Shown here one piece after another: positions 1 to 8,186 of a DNA stretch of 64,000 nt; positions within the stretch are counted from its first letter, which is position 1, and each line of letters opens with the position of its first letter. The notes below the pieces were generated by a model. That model worked only from the letters and a program-made list of their open reading frames with translations. It was not told the DNA's origin and did not search any database. Source of the stretch: a virus; IMG/VR virus record IMGVR_UViG_3300019776_000961, positions 1 to 64,000 of that record, one strand, 5' to 3'. The translations under genes were made by a program, and so were the position numbers.

Positions 1-219
1 AATAATGAATGTTACTCTTTTCTTCTTGGCTATCTTTCTTAATAGACTCAGAATGTTCCAATGTCTTTTCTTATATCTATGAAGATAGCGATTATCGAAC
101 ACATCCCCATTTAGAATTAAATGACCATACTTTTCATTCTTTAGAACCTTGGCCAATGATTTGACCTTTGATACAGGGCTTCCTAGATGAATGTCTGAAA
201 TGACTAGAATATTGGACAT
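1..219 (-). CDS. Metallophosphoesterase, partial
   Basis: The reading frame runs leftward from ATG at 219 and is open to base 1, so the C-terminus lies outside the window. The 73 visible residues show SDIHLGS near the N-terminus and LILNGDVFDN about 30 residues later. These match the first two metal-binding motifs (DxH and GDxxD/N) of calcineurin-like phosphoesterases, most like the UDP-diacylglucosamine hydrolase and phage phosphoesterase branch. The substrate cannot be told. A minus-strand late-type octamer lies just upstream of the ATG. The family assignment is good; the function is inferred. Confidence 0.75.
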   Translation of the reverse strand, partial: MSNILVISDIHLGSPVSKVKSLAKVLKNEKYGHLILNGDVFDNRYLHRYKKRHWNILSLLRKIAKKKRVTFII

Positions 220-225
220 CTAAAC

Positions 226-233
226 TATTTATT
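226..233 (-). promoter_or_regulatory. T4-type late promoter octamer
   Basis: AATAAATA on the minus strand. T4 late promoters place +1 six bases past the octamer, which gives position 220, next to the ATG at 219. This implies an essentially leaderless transcript. Confidence 0.5.
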
Positions 234-260
234 TGACTTTCCTCTGCTTTGCTCTATAAT
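233..260 (+). promoter_or_regulatory. Sigma70-type promoter
   Basis: TTGACT (233-238), 16 bases, then TATAAT (255-260). The expected +1, about seven bases later, coincides with the ATG at 268, so the message would be leaderless. Confidence 0.65.
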
Positions 261-267
261 TCTAAAT

Positions 268-1641
268 ATGTTCAATATCTTTTCAACACCCACACGAACA
301 GAATCAGGTAATTTATACCCATCCTGGTCTTGGTCAACTGTTATTAAAGATGCTGAAGGTAAAGATGTTACTGTACAGGAGCTTATCGAGAAGTTTAATA
401 AGCTCAGTGAATCTGTAGAGCACCTTAGAGGTGAAGCAGAGAAGTTCTATGAAGAGAACAAGAAGCTCAAGGATCAGCTCAACTCTATTGAAGAAGATGG
501 AACAGAGGAGCATAATGCAGCTGTAAAACTTAGACAAGAAAATGCTCAATTAAAGATTGAGATAGACAACTGGAAAGTATGTTCTGTAAAATGGAGGGAA
601 TTATATGATGAAAAGGCAGATGCTGTAGATGAGCTTATGAAGGAAATTTTACAGTTAAGACATCTTAAAGAAGAGAATGTAAAGCTAATTGAAGAGAAAG
701 CAGCTCTTCTTGATAAAGGAGGTCTCACCTATAAGGATGCTCAGATTCAGATTATTCATAATGACTACATAAAGTGTGCTGAACAAAGAGATGAATACAA
801 ACATCAGCTCAATGCAGCTAATAAGGAGATCGAGCAACTCAAGAGATGGAAGAAGGAGCAATTGACTGTTCAGAGCTGGTGGGATAAGGTTGATAGTTAT
901 GTCAGGGATCATGATGATGCTCCTCTTGGAGGGTTTGTGGCGAATACTTGTTTGAATTTTCTTAAGGAAAGAGATGAACTGAAAGCTGAAGTTAAAAAGC
1001 TCAAGGAAGATATTATTGATTATGTAATTGAAAAAGATGATGAAGTTAATGAGCTAAAGAAGTCTCAAGACTGGAATAAATTAAACGGAGCAAAGACAGA
1101 AAAGTACTATGAGTGCAATCATTGCAAGTATAAAGTAGCTCATGATACCAATTATTGGGGAGGCTGTGGGTTCTGTAAGGATGGGCTTATGATTGAGAAA
1201 GAGGAAGAGTCTCAAAAGCAGACATATTTTCAACCAGCTCAAGATGATGCATATTATCAAGATGCTTATGCTAAAGAACCTCAAAAACACCCTATGTATC
1301 CTTTTCATTGGGGAGGATATGATAAAGTACTTTACATTGATAAGGAAATTGAGTTTAGTGCTGAAGAGCTTTTGAAGAGAGCTACTGAGTATGCAGAAAC
1401 AACAGCTGAGAATTTAGAAGAGAAGTTTGACAAGGGTGAAGATGTTCTCGATTATTTTAATAAGATTGAAGTAACTACTTCTTCTACAGACAAGTGGCAG
1501 TGCCCTTGTAATAAATGCAAAGAAAACAAAGAAGAAAAGTCTTGGGAAGAAGCTGCTTCTGATTTAGCTTTGAAAATAATAAAGCTTGAAAAACAAATAG
1601 AAGAGCTTAAAATTACAAATATATGGCAAAAGCAATCCTAG
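268..1641 (+). CDS. Coiled-coil protein with zinc ribbon, unknown function
   Basis: 457 residues, highly charged and rich in K and E. Residues about 40-275 look like a long coiled coil with heptad-like leucines. A zinc-ribbon-like segment follows, with CNHC near residue 285 and CGFC about 15 residues later, and a second CPCNKC cluster near residue 410. The start is set by the sigma70 promoter that ends seven bases upstream. The next gene overlaps its last codons. I do not recognise the family; an early or middle structural or nucleic-acid-associated role is possible but unsupported. Confidence 0.7.
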   Translation: MFNIFSTPTRTESGNLYPSWSWSTVIKDAEGKDVTVQELIEKFNKLSESVEHLRGEAEKFYEENKKLKDQLNSIEEDGTEEHNAAVKLRQENAQLKIEIDNWKVCSVKWRELYDEKADAVDELMKEILQLRHLKEENVKLIEEKAALLDKGGLTYKDAQIQIIHNDYIKCAEQRDEYKHQLNAANKEIEQLKRWKKEQLTVQSWWDKVDSYVRDHDDAPLGGFVANTCLNFLKERDELKAEVKKLKEDIIDYVIEKDDEVNELKKSQDWNKLNGAKTEKYYECNHCKYKVAHDTNYWGGCGFCKDGLMIEKEEESQKQTYFQPAQDDAYYQDAYAKEPQKHPMYPFHWGGYDKVLYIDKEIEFSAEELLKRATEYAETTAENLEEKFDKGEDVLDYFNKIEVTTSSTDKWQCPCNKCKENKEEKSWEEAASDLALKIIKLEKQIEELKITNIWQKQS

Positions 1642-1850
1642 AATTTGATTTAAACGAAGAGCAATATGATTTCGAACAAGCAGTCAATGCTGGCAAATAT
1701 CGCTCTGTACTTTGGGACTTAGATCAGTTTTTGAGGTCTAAAACCAAGTACGCTGATGATAATGCAACGGAAGAACAGATTGCTGCTTATTATGAACTTC
1801 GAGATGAGCTTCATAAGCTTATGGAAGAGAATAATATAACACTCGATTAA
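1623..1850 (+). CDS. Small conserved phage-type protein, unknown
   Basis: 75 residues, acidic, overlapping the end of the preceding coiled-coil gene by 19 bases, so translation is probably coupled. The core (VLWDLDQFLRSKTKYADD followed by a helical, acidic C-terminus) resembles a short protein common in large phages whose function is unknown. No catalytic motif is visible. Confidence 0.7.
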   Translation: MAKAILEFDLNEEQYDFEQAVNAGKYRSVLWDLDQFLRSKTKYADDNATEEQIAAYYELRDELHKLMEENNITLD

Positions 1851-1854
1851 TAAT

Positions 1855-2001
1855 ATGTTCTGGTTGATTGATAAAATTATAGACTCTATGACTTGCTTTA
1901 TGCTTGATATTGTTTCAGGGGAGAGTCATGCTCATCTCTTTAAAGAAGAGAAGGAAGTCGTAGAAAGAAAGAATAGAGATTTATATATTTGGGATTTTTA
2001 A
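1855..2001 (+). CDS. Small hypothetical protein (48 aa)
   Basis: ATG at 1855, four bases after the previous stop; TAA ends at 2001 and the next ATG is at 2003. The tight packing between two co-directional genes supports real coding. The N-terminus is hydrophobic (FWLIDKIIDSMTCFMLDIV) and the C-terminus charged, so a small membrane-associated protein is possible. Not recognised. Confidence 0.55.
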   Translation: MFWLIDKIIDSMTCFMLDIVSGESHAHLFKEEKEVVERKNRDLYIWDF

Positions 2002-2002
2002 T

Positions 2003-2560
2003 ATGAAACCTACTGTTATTTGGCTAACAGGCTTATCGGGAGCTGGTAAGACGGCCGTAGCTAATTCTCTTTATCAATTTTATAAAAATAGTGGATATAA
2101 GGTCGGTCTTCTCGATGGTGATGTAGTTCGTGCGTCTCTAGAGAAGCCCCTCGGTTATTCTATACAGGATAGAGAGAAATTTGTCAACACTGTCACATAT
2201 ATGGCCTCTAATATGCTTTCATATCAGAGGACAGAAATCGTTATTGTTGCTGTTATTTCTCCTCTTCGTTCTATGAGAACAAGCGCCAGACATATTATAG
2301 AGACATATTGCGGTGCAAGATTTGTTGAAGTGTTTCTTGACACACCTCTTGAGATATGCGAACAACGTGATCCAAAAGGCCTCTATAAGAAAGCAAGGGC
2401 TGGTGAAATAAAGGACTTTACCGGTATTGATTCACCATATGAAGTACCAGAATTTCCGGATGTGCGCATACATCCTAAGAGTACACTCTTTGGTGAAATG
2501 ACTATAGAAAGAACTACAAAAATTATCAGAGACATAGTTGATAATCGTTCTATACTATAG
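2003..2560 (+). CDS. cysC: Adenylylsulfate (APS) kinase
   Basis: 185 residues, close to the full length of stand-alone CysC (about 200). Walker A is GLSGAGKT at residues 10-17, LDGDVVR at 37-43, and the family's substrate-binding stretch DPKGLY (124-129) through GIDSPYE (142-148) is intact. The enzyme phosphorylates adenosine 5'-phosphosulfate to PAPS, the sulfuryl donor of sulfotransferases. No sulfurylase or PAPS reductase is visible, so PAPS here fits sulfation better than assimilation. Two sulfotransferase-like genes follow in this window (7653 and 12809-13627). The residue after the P-loop lysine is Thr-Ala rather than Ser-Thr. Confidence 0.9.
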   Translation: MKPTVIWLTGLSGAGKTAVANSLYQFYKNSGYKVGLLDGDVVRASLEKPLGYSIQDREKFVNTVTYMASNMLSYQRTEIVIVAVISPLRSMRTSARHIIETYCGARFVEVFLDTPLEICEQRDPKGLYKKARAGEIKDFTGIDSPYEVPEFPDVRIHPKSTLFGEMTIERTTKIIRDIVDNRSIL

Positions 2561-2571
2561 TAATTATAGGT

Positions 2572-3153
2572 ATGAAAAAGGTCTTCTTACTGTCGGTATT
2601 GTTTCTTGCTTCTTGTACTTTATATACCGAAAAGCAATCAGAGGCATTGAGCCAGAATGTCTATGCAACTTCTGATTCTCTTAATAATAAGCGTGTTGAT
2701 TTGGCATACTATTATTCCAATGAGACAACAAAGCTAGTAAAGGTACCGAAGCGTCGCATACCCATTCAGCCTGTATATGAGGCGGGAGAGATTGTAAAGG
2801 ATGGACCGAAGAAAGAGAGAACGGCGGTTGTACTCGTTCCAGACAAATATAAGGGAGATAGAATTGTTGTCGTTGGTTCAACAGAGTATCAAGATCTTCT
2901 TAAAGATAGAGATATTAAGAAGCAGTTAGAAAAAGATAATGAAAATCTAAAGAAGAGTAACGAAAATACAGCAAAAGAGCTCGCCAAACAACAAGAGATG
3001 CGCGATAAAATTATAGAAAATGCAGCTACTTTACAGACAAGAGTATATAAGCTTGAAGCTGGAATTTGGAAGCGTAACGTAATTATTATTGGATTACTTG
3101 TAATTATCGTGGGCTATATCTACTTGAGAGCCAGTAGGTTCCTTCTATTTTAA
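2572..3153 (+). CDS. Unimolecular spanin (lipoprotein with C-terminal TM)
   Basis: 193 residues. A signal sequence ends in a lipobox, L-A-S-C with Cys15 as the predicted lipidation site. A polar segment and a coiled coil (about residues 110-160) follow, then a C-terminal membrane helix (about 169-193). An outer-membrane lipid anchor at one end and an inner-membrane helix at the other is the architecture of T1 gp11-type u-spanins, which fuse the two membranes in the last step of lysis. Its place directly before small membrane proteins and an endolysin supports this. It implies a Gram-negative host. Confidence 0.75.
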   Translation: MKKVFLLSVLFLASCTLYTEKQSEALSQNVYATSDSLNNKRVDLAYYYSNETTKLVKVPKRRIPIQPVYEAGEIVKDGPKKERTAVVLVPDKYKGDRIVVVGSTEYQDLLKDRDIKKQLEKDNENLKKSNENTAKELAKQQEMRDKIIENAATLQTRVYKLEAGIWKRNVIIIGLLVIIVGYIYLRASRFLLF

Positions 3154-3172
3154 GTAAAAACTATTTTTTATC

Positions 3173-3180
3173 CATAAATA
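3173..3180 (+). promoter_or_regulatory. T4-type late promoter octamer
   Basis: CATAAATA. The predicted +1 (3186) is the A of the ATG of the next gene. Confidence 0.6.
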
Positions 3181-3185
3181 ATATT

Positions 3186-3314
3186 ATGGATAAAATCTTA
3201 AAGACCTTTATTTCTATAGCGACTTCAATCGAGGATTGGGTAACACGGAATCCTCGTGTCGCAATTTCGATTGGTCTATTTGTATTAGGCTTTATTTTAG
3301 GCCTATTGTTTTAA
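3186..3314 (+). CDS. Small single-TM protein, holin candidate
   Basis: 42 residues: a short amphipathic, charged N-terminus (IEDWVTRNPR) followed by one hydrophobic helix (about residues 25-42, VAISIGLFVLGFILGLLF). It lies between the spanin gene and the endolysin gene and has its own late promoter. Size, topology and location fit a holin or pinholin, or a holin partner, but the sequence alone does not decide. Confidence 0.6.
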   Translation: MDKILKTFISIATSIEDWVTRNPRVAISIGLFVLGFILGLLF

Positions 3315-3318
3315 TCGT

Positions 3319-3429
3319 ATGTACAACGAGGATTACCAACGCAAGACCTATCTTCGCACTGCTATATATCTCTATAGTGCATTACTTGGCTATGAACTAG
3401 CTAAAGCTGTTCTATGGCATATTGGATAA
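3319..3429 (+). CDS. Small hypothetical protein in lysis cassette (36 aa)
   Basis: ATG at 3319, five bases after the previous stop. It encodes 36 residues with a polar N-terminus and a moderately hydrophobic helix (YLYSALLGYELAKAVLWHIG). Its stop lies inside a late-promoter octamer serving the next gene. Probably a small membrane-active lysis accessory; no family recognised. Confidence 0.45.
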   Translation: MYNEDYQRKTYLRTAIYLYSALLGYELAKAVLWHIG

Positions 3430-3432
3430 ATA
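3425..3432 (+). promoter_or_regulatory. T4-type late promoter octamer
   Basis: GATAAATA overlapping the stop of the 36-residue gene. Predicted +1 is 3438, two bases before ATG 3440, which favours that start over the in-frame TTG at 3422. Confidence 0.45.
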
Positions 3433-3439
3433 TCTATGT

Positions 3440-3868
3440 ATGTGGCTAGACAATATTACAAGAACCCTACAAAGTGCTAGCGCTTTTCTTCAGACCGGAA
3501 AAGCACCCCCCGGTACACCTGAATATTTAAAAAGAAAGATGGAGGAAACAAATCATCTGTCTTCCAAAAAATTCTTTATTATTTTTACTTCTGTTTTGAT
3601 GCTCGGCATACTTTACTATTCGAGCGTTACAATACTATTAACAATTACTCTGCCTGAACATGTAGCAGCATTTGTTACAATATTTTCAAAAACCATAGAG
3701 ATATTTGCAATTATTATTGCTTCCTATCTTGGTGTACAGGCTGCGGTTGATTTAAGATACAATAGTAGCTCTGATGCATCAATAGAAGGTAATGTTGAAG
3801 CAATTAAAGAAGAAGTAATAGAGAATTTGACACAAAACACTAAAGACGAAGACTATACCTTAAAATGA
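3440..3868 (+). CDS. Membrane protein in lysis cassette, holin candidate
   Basis: 142 residues from ATG 3440 (an in-frame TTG at 3422 would add six). Two membrane helices are separated by a very short loop: FFIIFTSVLMLGILYYSSVT onward, and FVTIFSKTIEIFAIIIASYL. An acidic cytoplasmic-type tail follows. The stop overlaps the endolysin start by four bases. Two helices, short hairpin and tight coupling to the endolysin fit a class II-type holin. The long tail is unusual for one, so an antiholin or another membrane role remains possible. Confidence 0.6.
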   Translation: MWLDNITRTLQSASAFLQTGKAPPGTPEYLKRKMEETNHLSSKKFFIIFTSVLMLGILYYSSVTILLTITLPEHVAAFVTIFSKTIEIFAIIIASYLGVQAAVDLRYNSSSDASIEGNVEAIKEEVIENLTQNTKDEDYTLK

Positions 3869-4476
3869 AATCACCATCACCAGAAACACTAAATTTACTT
3901 TTCGAGTATGAGGTCGGCGGAGGCAAAACATACTATGACAAGTATCTATCTAAATTTACCTGGCCAGGTGGTGCCTCGGGTCCGACCATCGGTATCGGAG
4001 TTGATTGCGGTTATTATACAAAGGATGAATTAGCAAAAATATTCTATTTCTTAGATAATAATCAAATTAAATTAATTCAAGGTGCTAGTGGTAAAACAGG
4101 TGCTGCAGGTAAGGAGTATACAAAGACATTAAGAGAAGCAGGTATCGTTGTTTCATGGGATCAAGCAAAAGAGATCTTTGATAAACTTACCTGGCCGAAA
4201 TTTGCTAAATTAGCTGAAAAGGCATTTCCTGGACTTGATCAGCTTTGTGATAACGCATACGGTGCACTGGTATCTCTGGTCTTTAATAGAGGTACATCAA
4301 TGACAGGTGATAGTCGTTTAGAGATGAGAAATATACGCGATCTTGTTCCTAAGAAGGATTATAAGGGCATAGCAAAAGAGTTACGTAAGATGAAGCGAAT
4401 CTGGGAGGGAAAAGGGCTCGACGGATTAATAACAAGACGTGAAGCAGAAGCAAAATTAGTTGAAACGTGCGCATAA
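3865..4476 (+). CDS. Endolysin, pesticin/T4-lysozyme-like muramidase
   Basis: 203 residues. Glutamates near residues 14-16 precede TIGIGVDCGY (41-50), the pattern of the catalytic Glu and following glycine-rich strand in GH24/pesticin-type lysozymes. The C-terminal half has the helical region (LVSLVFNRG; GLDGLITRREAEAKL) typical of these enzymes, including the terminal R-R-x-E-A motif. It would cleave the glycan strands of peptidoglycan. There is no signal peptide, so export would depend on a holin. It overlaps the preceding membrane-protein gene by four bases. Confidence 0.85.
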   Translation: MKSPSPETLNLLFEYEVGGGKTYYDKYLSKFTWPGGASGPTIGIGVDCGYYTKDELAKIFYFLDNNQIKLIQGASGKTGAAGKEYTKTLREAGIVVSWDQAKEIFDKLTWPKFAKLAEKAFPGLDQLCDNAYGALVSLVFNRGTSMTGDSRLEMRNIRDLVPKKDYKGIAKELRKMKRIWEGKGLDGLITRREAEAKLVETCA

Positions 4477-4532
4477 AGATGCGTTTTCAGTCATATATGA
4501 TTGAATTCACAATTGATGATCGTCGATAACAA

Positions 4533-4540
4533 TATAAATA
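4533..4540 (+). promoter_or_regulatory. T4-type late promoter octamer
   Basis: Perfect TATAAATA. Predicted +1 at 4546 leaves a 10-base leader before ATG 4556. A second, overlapping AATAAATA (4537-4544) would give +1 at 4550. Confidence 0.65.
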
Positions 4541-4555
4541 AATAAAGCGATTTAT

Positions 4556-7500
4556 ATGTCCGAAGATATCATCGATTTTTACAGAAAGGCTAATGTCGAA
4601 AAGATGTCGGATACACCTGTAAGTGTAGCGAAAGAAGAGAATGTAATTGAGCCAATTCTTGAATCTGTAGAAGAGCCGTTAAAAACTGAAATTGAGGATA
4701 CCTCTCTCAATTCATTTCTCTCCATTCTATCTGATAGTATCCAAAAAGAGAAAGAAAAAAGAACTGCAATACAGGTACAGGAAAAAGTCATCAAAGTACC
4801 TGTAGTTGTAACAGCGATCGAACCTCAGGGGATACAAGAGCCCATCGCTAATGAGACAAGTGTCATAATTGAAGGTGATCCGCTGGATAGCTTTCTTGAT
4901 AAGTTTCAAAATATTGTTAAGACTAATAAAGAGAAGAAAGTTAAAGCTACTACTCTTGAGTTCATCAACAATTTAAAAAACGGTATAACGAAAGTTGAAG
5001 AGGAAAGCAAGGAAGAGCCTGTTGTATTAGATGATAATAAAGAAGAAATTGCCCATGAGCCTATTACTACAGTAAGCGAAGAGATAGCTGATCAAGAACA
5101 AGCACCTGTTGAAAAAGAAACAAGTGAAGCAAAGCCCGGTAAAAAGTATGTCGGTGAATTAAAAGCTCTCGATAAAAAAGTAAAAAAGATAGAGAAGCCT
5201 GTAACAAAACCAAATGATATTAAGACACTAATATCACAACAAGTAGAGACACAGACAGCTAAAATTACAGATGAAGTAAAAGCATATGCGAGACGTATTC
5301 TTGATCTCGGTGGAGGTGGCGGCAGTGTAGCTCAGCAATTTGCTAACGGCGGTACAATGAAGGGCGATCTTAATGTCACCGGAAAATACCTCTCCGCTGG
5401 TGTTGAATTATCGACATTGTTCAGCACAGGCGGCGGCGGTGGCGGTACAACTGACAGGCTTGTAGCAGGTGGTGAGACTCTTATCCTTAACTCCGACGGT
5501 ACAGTATCATTACCTAATAACACACTCCGTTCACCGAACGATTTGGAATTAATTCTTGAATCAGAAAATACAACTCTTTCAGCGTTTACTCAAATTGCAC
5601 TCACACCGCACGGTTTTCTAGCTTATGATAGCGCTGGTGATTCAATAACATTCGATAGTATAAGCAATACCATTGTATTTAAAACTATAGATGAATATAC
5701 ATGGACATTAGATGATCAGGGTAATATAACAGGCCCTGATGGTACACTTACCGTTTCTGGCAATGTTGATACGACAGGTAATATTTTATCTGGCGGTAAA
5801 AACCTCGATCAGATTTTCATTACGCATGAGACAGATAGTCAGACACTTTCTTATACACCATCATCATATAGGCTTTCTATATCTAATGGTAACACTGTTT
5901 CATTATCGTCCCTGAGTAGTACGCCTACGGATCTTTCTTTCTTATCTGTTTCTGGTAATTGGAATTCGACATTTAATACAGTAAGCTCATTAAGCGGTAA
6001 TTGGAATACAGCGTATAATACAGCTACAGTATACGCTAATAATTCTGCTTCTTATGCTACAACAAGTTTTGTTAATAATAACTTCCTCAGTCTTACCGGT
6101 GGTACCGTGACAGGAAGAACAGACTTCAACGGTAACGTAACTGTTTACGGTAATTTAACAGCAACAGGTACTACAACTTTTGCAAACACTATATTCACTG
6201 TAACAAGTGCTCTCAGCGTTGTTCACATTGGCGCTGGACCTGCATTATACGTCGGTAATAATGGTACCGGTGACATCGCTTCGTTTTACGATATAGATCA
6301 AAACGTAGAAGTTTTACATATCGGTGGTATTAATAGCTCGTACCCTAATGTTGGTATTAAAACAAGCTCACCTAATAAAACATTTACAGTTGTAGGTGAA
6401 ATATCTGCTACGTCAGATATTACAACGAGCGGTAAAATTTACTCACAAGGCAACGGAAGCTCGGATCAATGGAATAGTGTTTATAGTTATGTAAGATCCA
6501 CATCAGCTACAAATAACCCAACTTATAATGCTACAAATTTTAGTAAGCTCTCAAGTCAAGCGTATACGCTAACCAATAGTACAACGGCTTCAATTGTACC
6601 TAGGTACGGTAATAATTCAGCAACAAAATGTTTTGCTAGTGTTGCTGGTGGATGCTGTAATACAGCTTCTGGTTATTTTTCACACATAGGCGGTGGTAGT
6701 GAAAATATTACTTCTAATGATTATAATTTTGTTGGTGGCGGGTATTATAATAATGCATCTGGAGGCCTAGCTGTTATTGCTGGTGGTCAAGGTAATCAAT
6801 CATCGGGATATGTTTCGTTTGTAGGCGCTGGGTATAGTAATATAGCTTCAGGTAATCTTTCAGTAGTTGGAGGCGGTGCTAGTAATACAGCATCCGGTGT
6901 TTACCCTGTTATTGCTGGTGGTCAAAGTAACACTATTTCAGGATTTTATGATCCTAGTATTTGTGGTTATAGAGGTATTAGTAACTCTATTGTTGGTGGT
7001 TCAAATAACTGTATTGTTAATAATAATTATAATGCAATTGGAGGTGGTCTGTCCAACTGTATTATAAACGTAGTAACAGAAACAAATTGCTCAAATATAG
7101 CAGGTGGATTTTACAACACTGTAACTGCTCATGCTGCTAACATTGCAGGTGGTTCGTCGAATACAGCTTCAGGCTATTACTCCAATATTGCTGGTGGTCG
7201 AAGTAACACAGTTTTTGGAGAAAATTCAAACATCGCAGGTGGTTTGTGTAACATTATTTGTAATAGTAATGTAGATACTAGTTACTCATCTGTTGTAGGT
7301 GGTACGTGTAATTCCGTTAAAAGGTTCTATTCAAGCGTTCTTGGAGGATGTAAAAATAATAACAATAGCACATATTCTTCTATTGTAGGTGGTAGAAATA
7401 ATTCATTAAGTGGTACCAACAATTTTATTCTTGGTTCTAATATATCAGTTAGTGCTAATAACTATACATTCGTTAACAATCTTTCATCTCAAGGCACGAT

Positions 7501-7633
7501 TGCAGCAACTAACATATCAATCATTCAAACACCGACAACGTTTATTAACCCTGTAACAGCTTCCGGTACCTTCTTAATAGTAAATGTCAATGGAACCAAT
7601 CAAGCAATTCAACTTTGGAACTATTCATCATAA
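4556..7633 (+). CDS. Long tail fibre / adhesin with YadA-like repeats
   Basis: 1025 residues. Residues 1-230 are charged and probably form the attachment and coiled-coil region. Glycine clusters (near 255 and 290) separate beta-rich modules. A segment containing TVTSALSVVHIGAGPA (about 545-560) recurs in the adhesins at 25833-30350 and 60730-62622. About residues 695-965 are head-type repeats of the form GGxxNxASGxYSxIAGG, as in trimeric autotransporter heads. Several repeats carry Cys-Cys. The protein has no S74 chaperone. A virion fibre role is inferred from repeats, late promoter and neighbours. Confidence 0.8.
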   Translation: MSEDIIDFYRKANVEKMSDTPVSVAKEENVIEPILESVEEPLKTEIEDTSLNSFLSILSDSIQKEKEKRTAIQVQEKVIKVPVVVTAIEPQGIQEPIANETSVIIEGDPLDSFLDKFQNIVKTNKEKKVKATTLEFINNLKNGITKVEEESKEEPVVLDDNKEEIAHEPITTVSEEIADQEQAPVEKETSEAKPGKKYVGELKALDKKVKKIEKPVTKPNDIKTLISQQVETQTAKITDEVKAYARRILDLGGGGGSVAQQFANGGTMKGDLNVTGKYLSAGVELSTLFSTGGGGGGTTDRLVAGGETLILNSDGTVSLPNNTLRSPNDLELILESENTTLSAFTQIALTPHGFLAYDSAGDSITFDSISNTIVFKTIDEYTWTLDDQGNITGPDGTLTVSGNVDTTGNILSGGKNLDQIFITHETDSQTLSYTPSSYRLSISNGNTVSLSSLSSTPTDLSFLSVSGNWNSTFNTVSSLSGNWNTAYNTATVYANNSASYATTSFVNNNFLSLTGGTVTGRTDFNGNVTVYGNLTATGTTTFANTIFTVTSALSVVHIGAGPALYVGNNGTGDIASFYDIDQNVEVLHIGGINSSYPNVGIKTSSPNKTFTVVGEISATSDITTSGKIYSQGNGSSDQWNSVYSYVRSTSATNNPTYNATNFSKLSSQAYTLTNSTTASIVPRYGNNSATKCFASVAGGCCNTASGYFSHIGGGSENITSNDYNFVGGGYYNNASGGLAVIAGGQGNQSSGYVSFVGAGYSNIASGNLSVVGGGASNTASGVYPVIAGGQSNTISGFYDPSICGYRGISNSIVGGSNNCIVNNNYNAIGGGLSNCIINVVTETNCSNIAGGFYNTVTAHAANIAGGSSNTASGYYSNIAGGRSNTVFGENSNIAGGLCNIICNSNVDTSYSSVVGGTCNSVKRFYSSVLGGCKNNNNSTYSSIVGGRNNSLSGTNNFILGSNISVSANNYTFVNNLSSQGTIAATNISIIQTPTTFINPVTASGTFLIVNVNGTNQAIQLWNYSS
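7436..7476 (+). repeat. 41-bp exact repeat shared by two fibre genes (copy 1)
   Basis: These 41 bases recur exactly at 9870-9910 in the next fibre gene, in the same frame, encoding SNISVSANNYTFVN. The flanks diverge on both sides, as at a recombination seam between fibre modules. Confidence 0.85.
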
Positions 7634-7635
7634 CC

Positions 7636-7643
7636 TATAAATA
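7636..7643 (+). promoter_or_regulatory. T4-type late promoter octamer
   Basis: Perfect TATAAATA. Predicted +1 at 7649, four bases before ATG 7653. Confidence 0.65.
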
Positions 7644-7652
7644 ACTCTATAT

Positions 7653-8183
7653 ATGCAACCTTCGTATTTCATTCTACCAAACGGTAATTCTCTAGCAGAT
7701 ATCAAAAGAACAGGAGCTGGTACCCTTACATCGGCTATTCTCGATACTTTTTATGCAGCACAATCTGGTACTCCGGAATTTAACAAAACACTAATACCTC
7801 TTAGCAGCGAGCCTGTTGGCCAGGCTTGTGCAATTGTACGCGACCCCATCGATCGTTTTATTAGCTCATACGCTTTCATTACCATTAATACTCTATTGCA
7901 GCTTTCTGTTGATAATGTTATCGATCAGATTGAGCGACAAGATAACGTCAATCCGTTCTTTATACCACAGACAACGACCATTGGATCATTTAGCGGTGTT
8001 AAATATTATGATTTTGCTAAAGGTCTCGATCCTGTTTCGGTAGATCTAGGTCTCCCGGTACCAGCAGCAACATATTTTGAGCCAAGTCTTTCTGCAAAAC
8101 CGACATTAACACAAGTGCAAATTGATCGCTTGAATGTTATCTATGCTGCAGATTTAAGCTTATACGCATCAATCTCCTCGTAA
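7653..8183 (+). CDS. Sulfotransferase-like protein (Sulfotransfer_2 type)
   Basis: 176 residues. KRTGAGT at 18-24 has the form of the 5'-phosphosulfate-binding loop. VRDPIDRFISSY at 62-73 has the form of the 3'-phosphate-binding motif of PAPS-dependent sulfotransferases (Arg63, Ser71). Typical members are 220-300 residues, so this is a compact version. It sits between two tail-fibre genes, has its own late promoter, and starts four bases before the next fibre gene region. With the phage APS kinase supplying PAPS, transfer of sulfate to a fibre or surface glycan is a plausible but unproven role. Confidence 0.65.
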   Translation: MQPSYFILPNGNSLADIKRTGAGTLTSAILDTFYAAQSGTPEFNKTLIPLSSEPVGQACAIVRDPIDRFISSYAFITINTLLQLSVDNVIDQIERQDNVNPFFIPQTTTIGSFSGVKYYDFAKGLDPVSVDLGLPVPAATYFEPSLSAKPTLTQVQIDRLNVIYAADLSLYASISS

Positions 8184-8186
8184 TAT

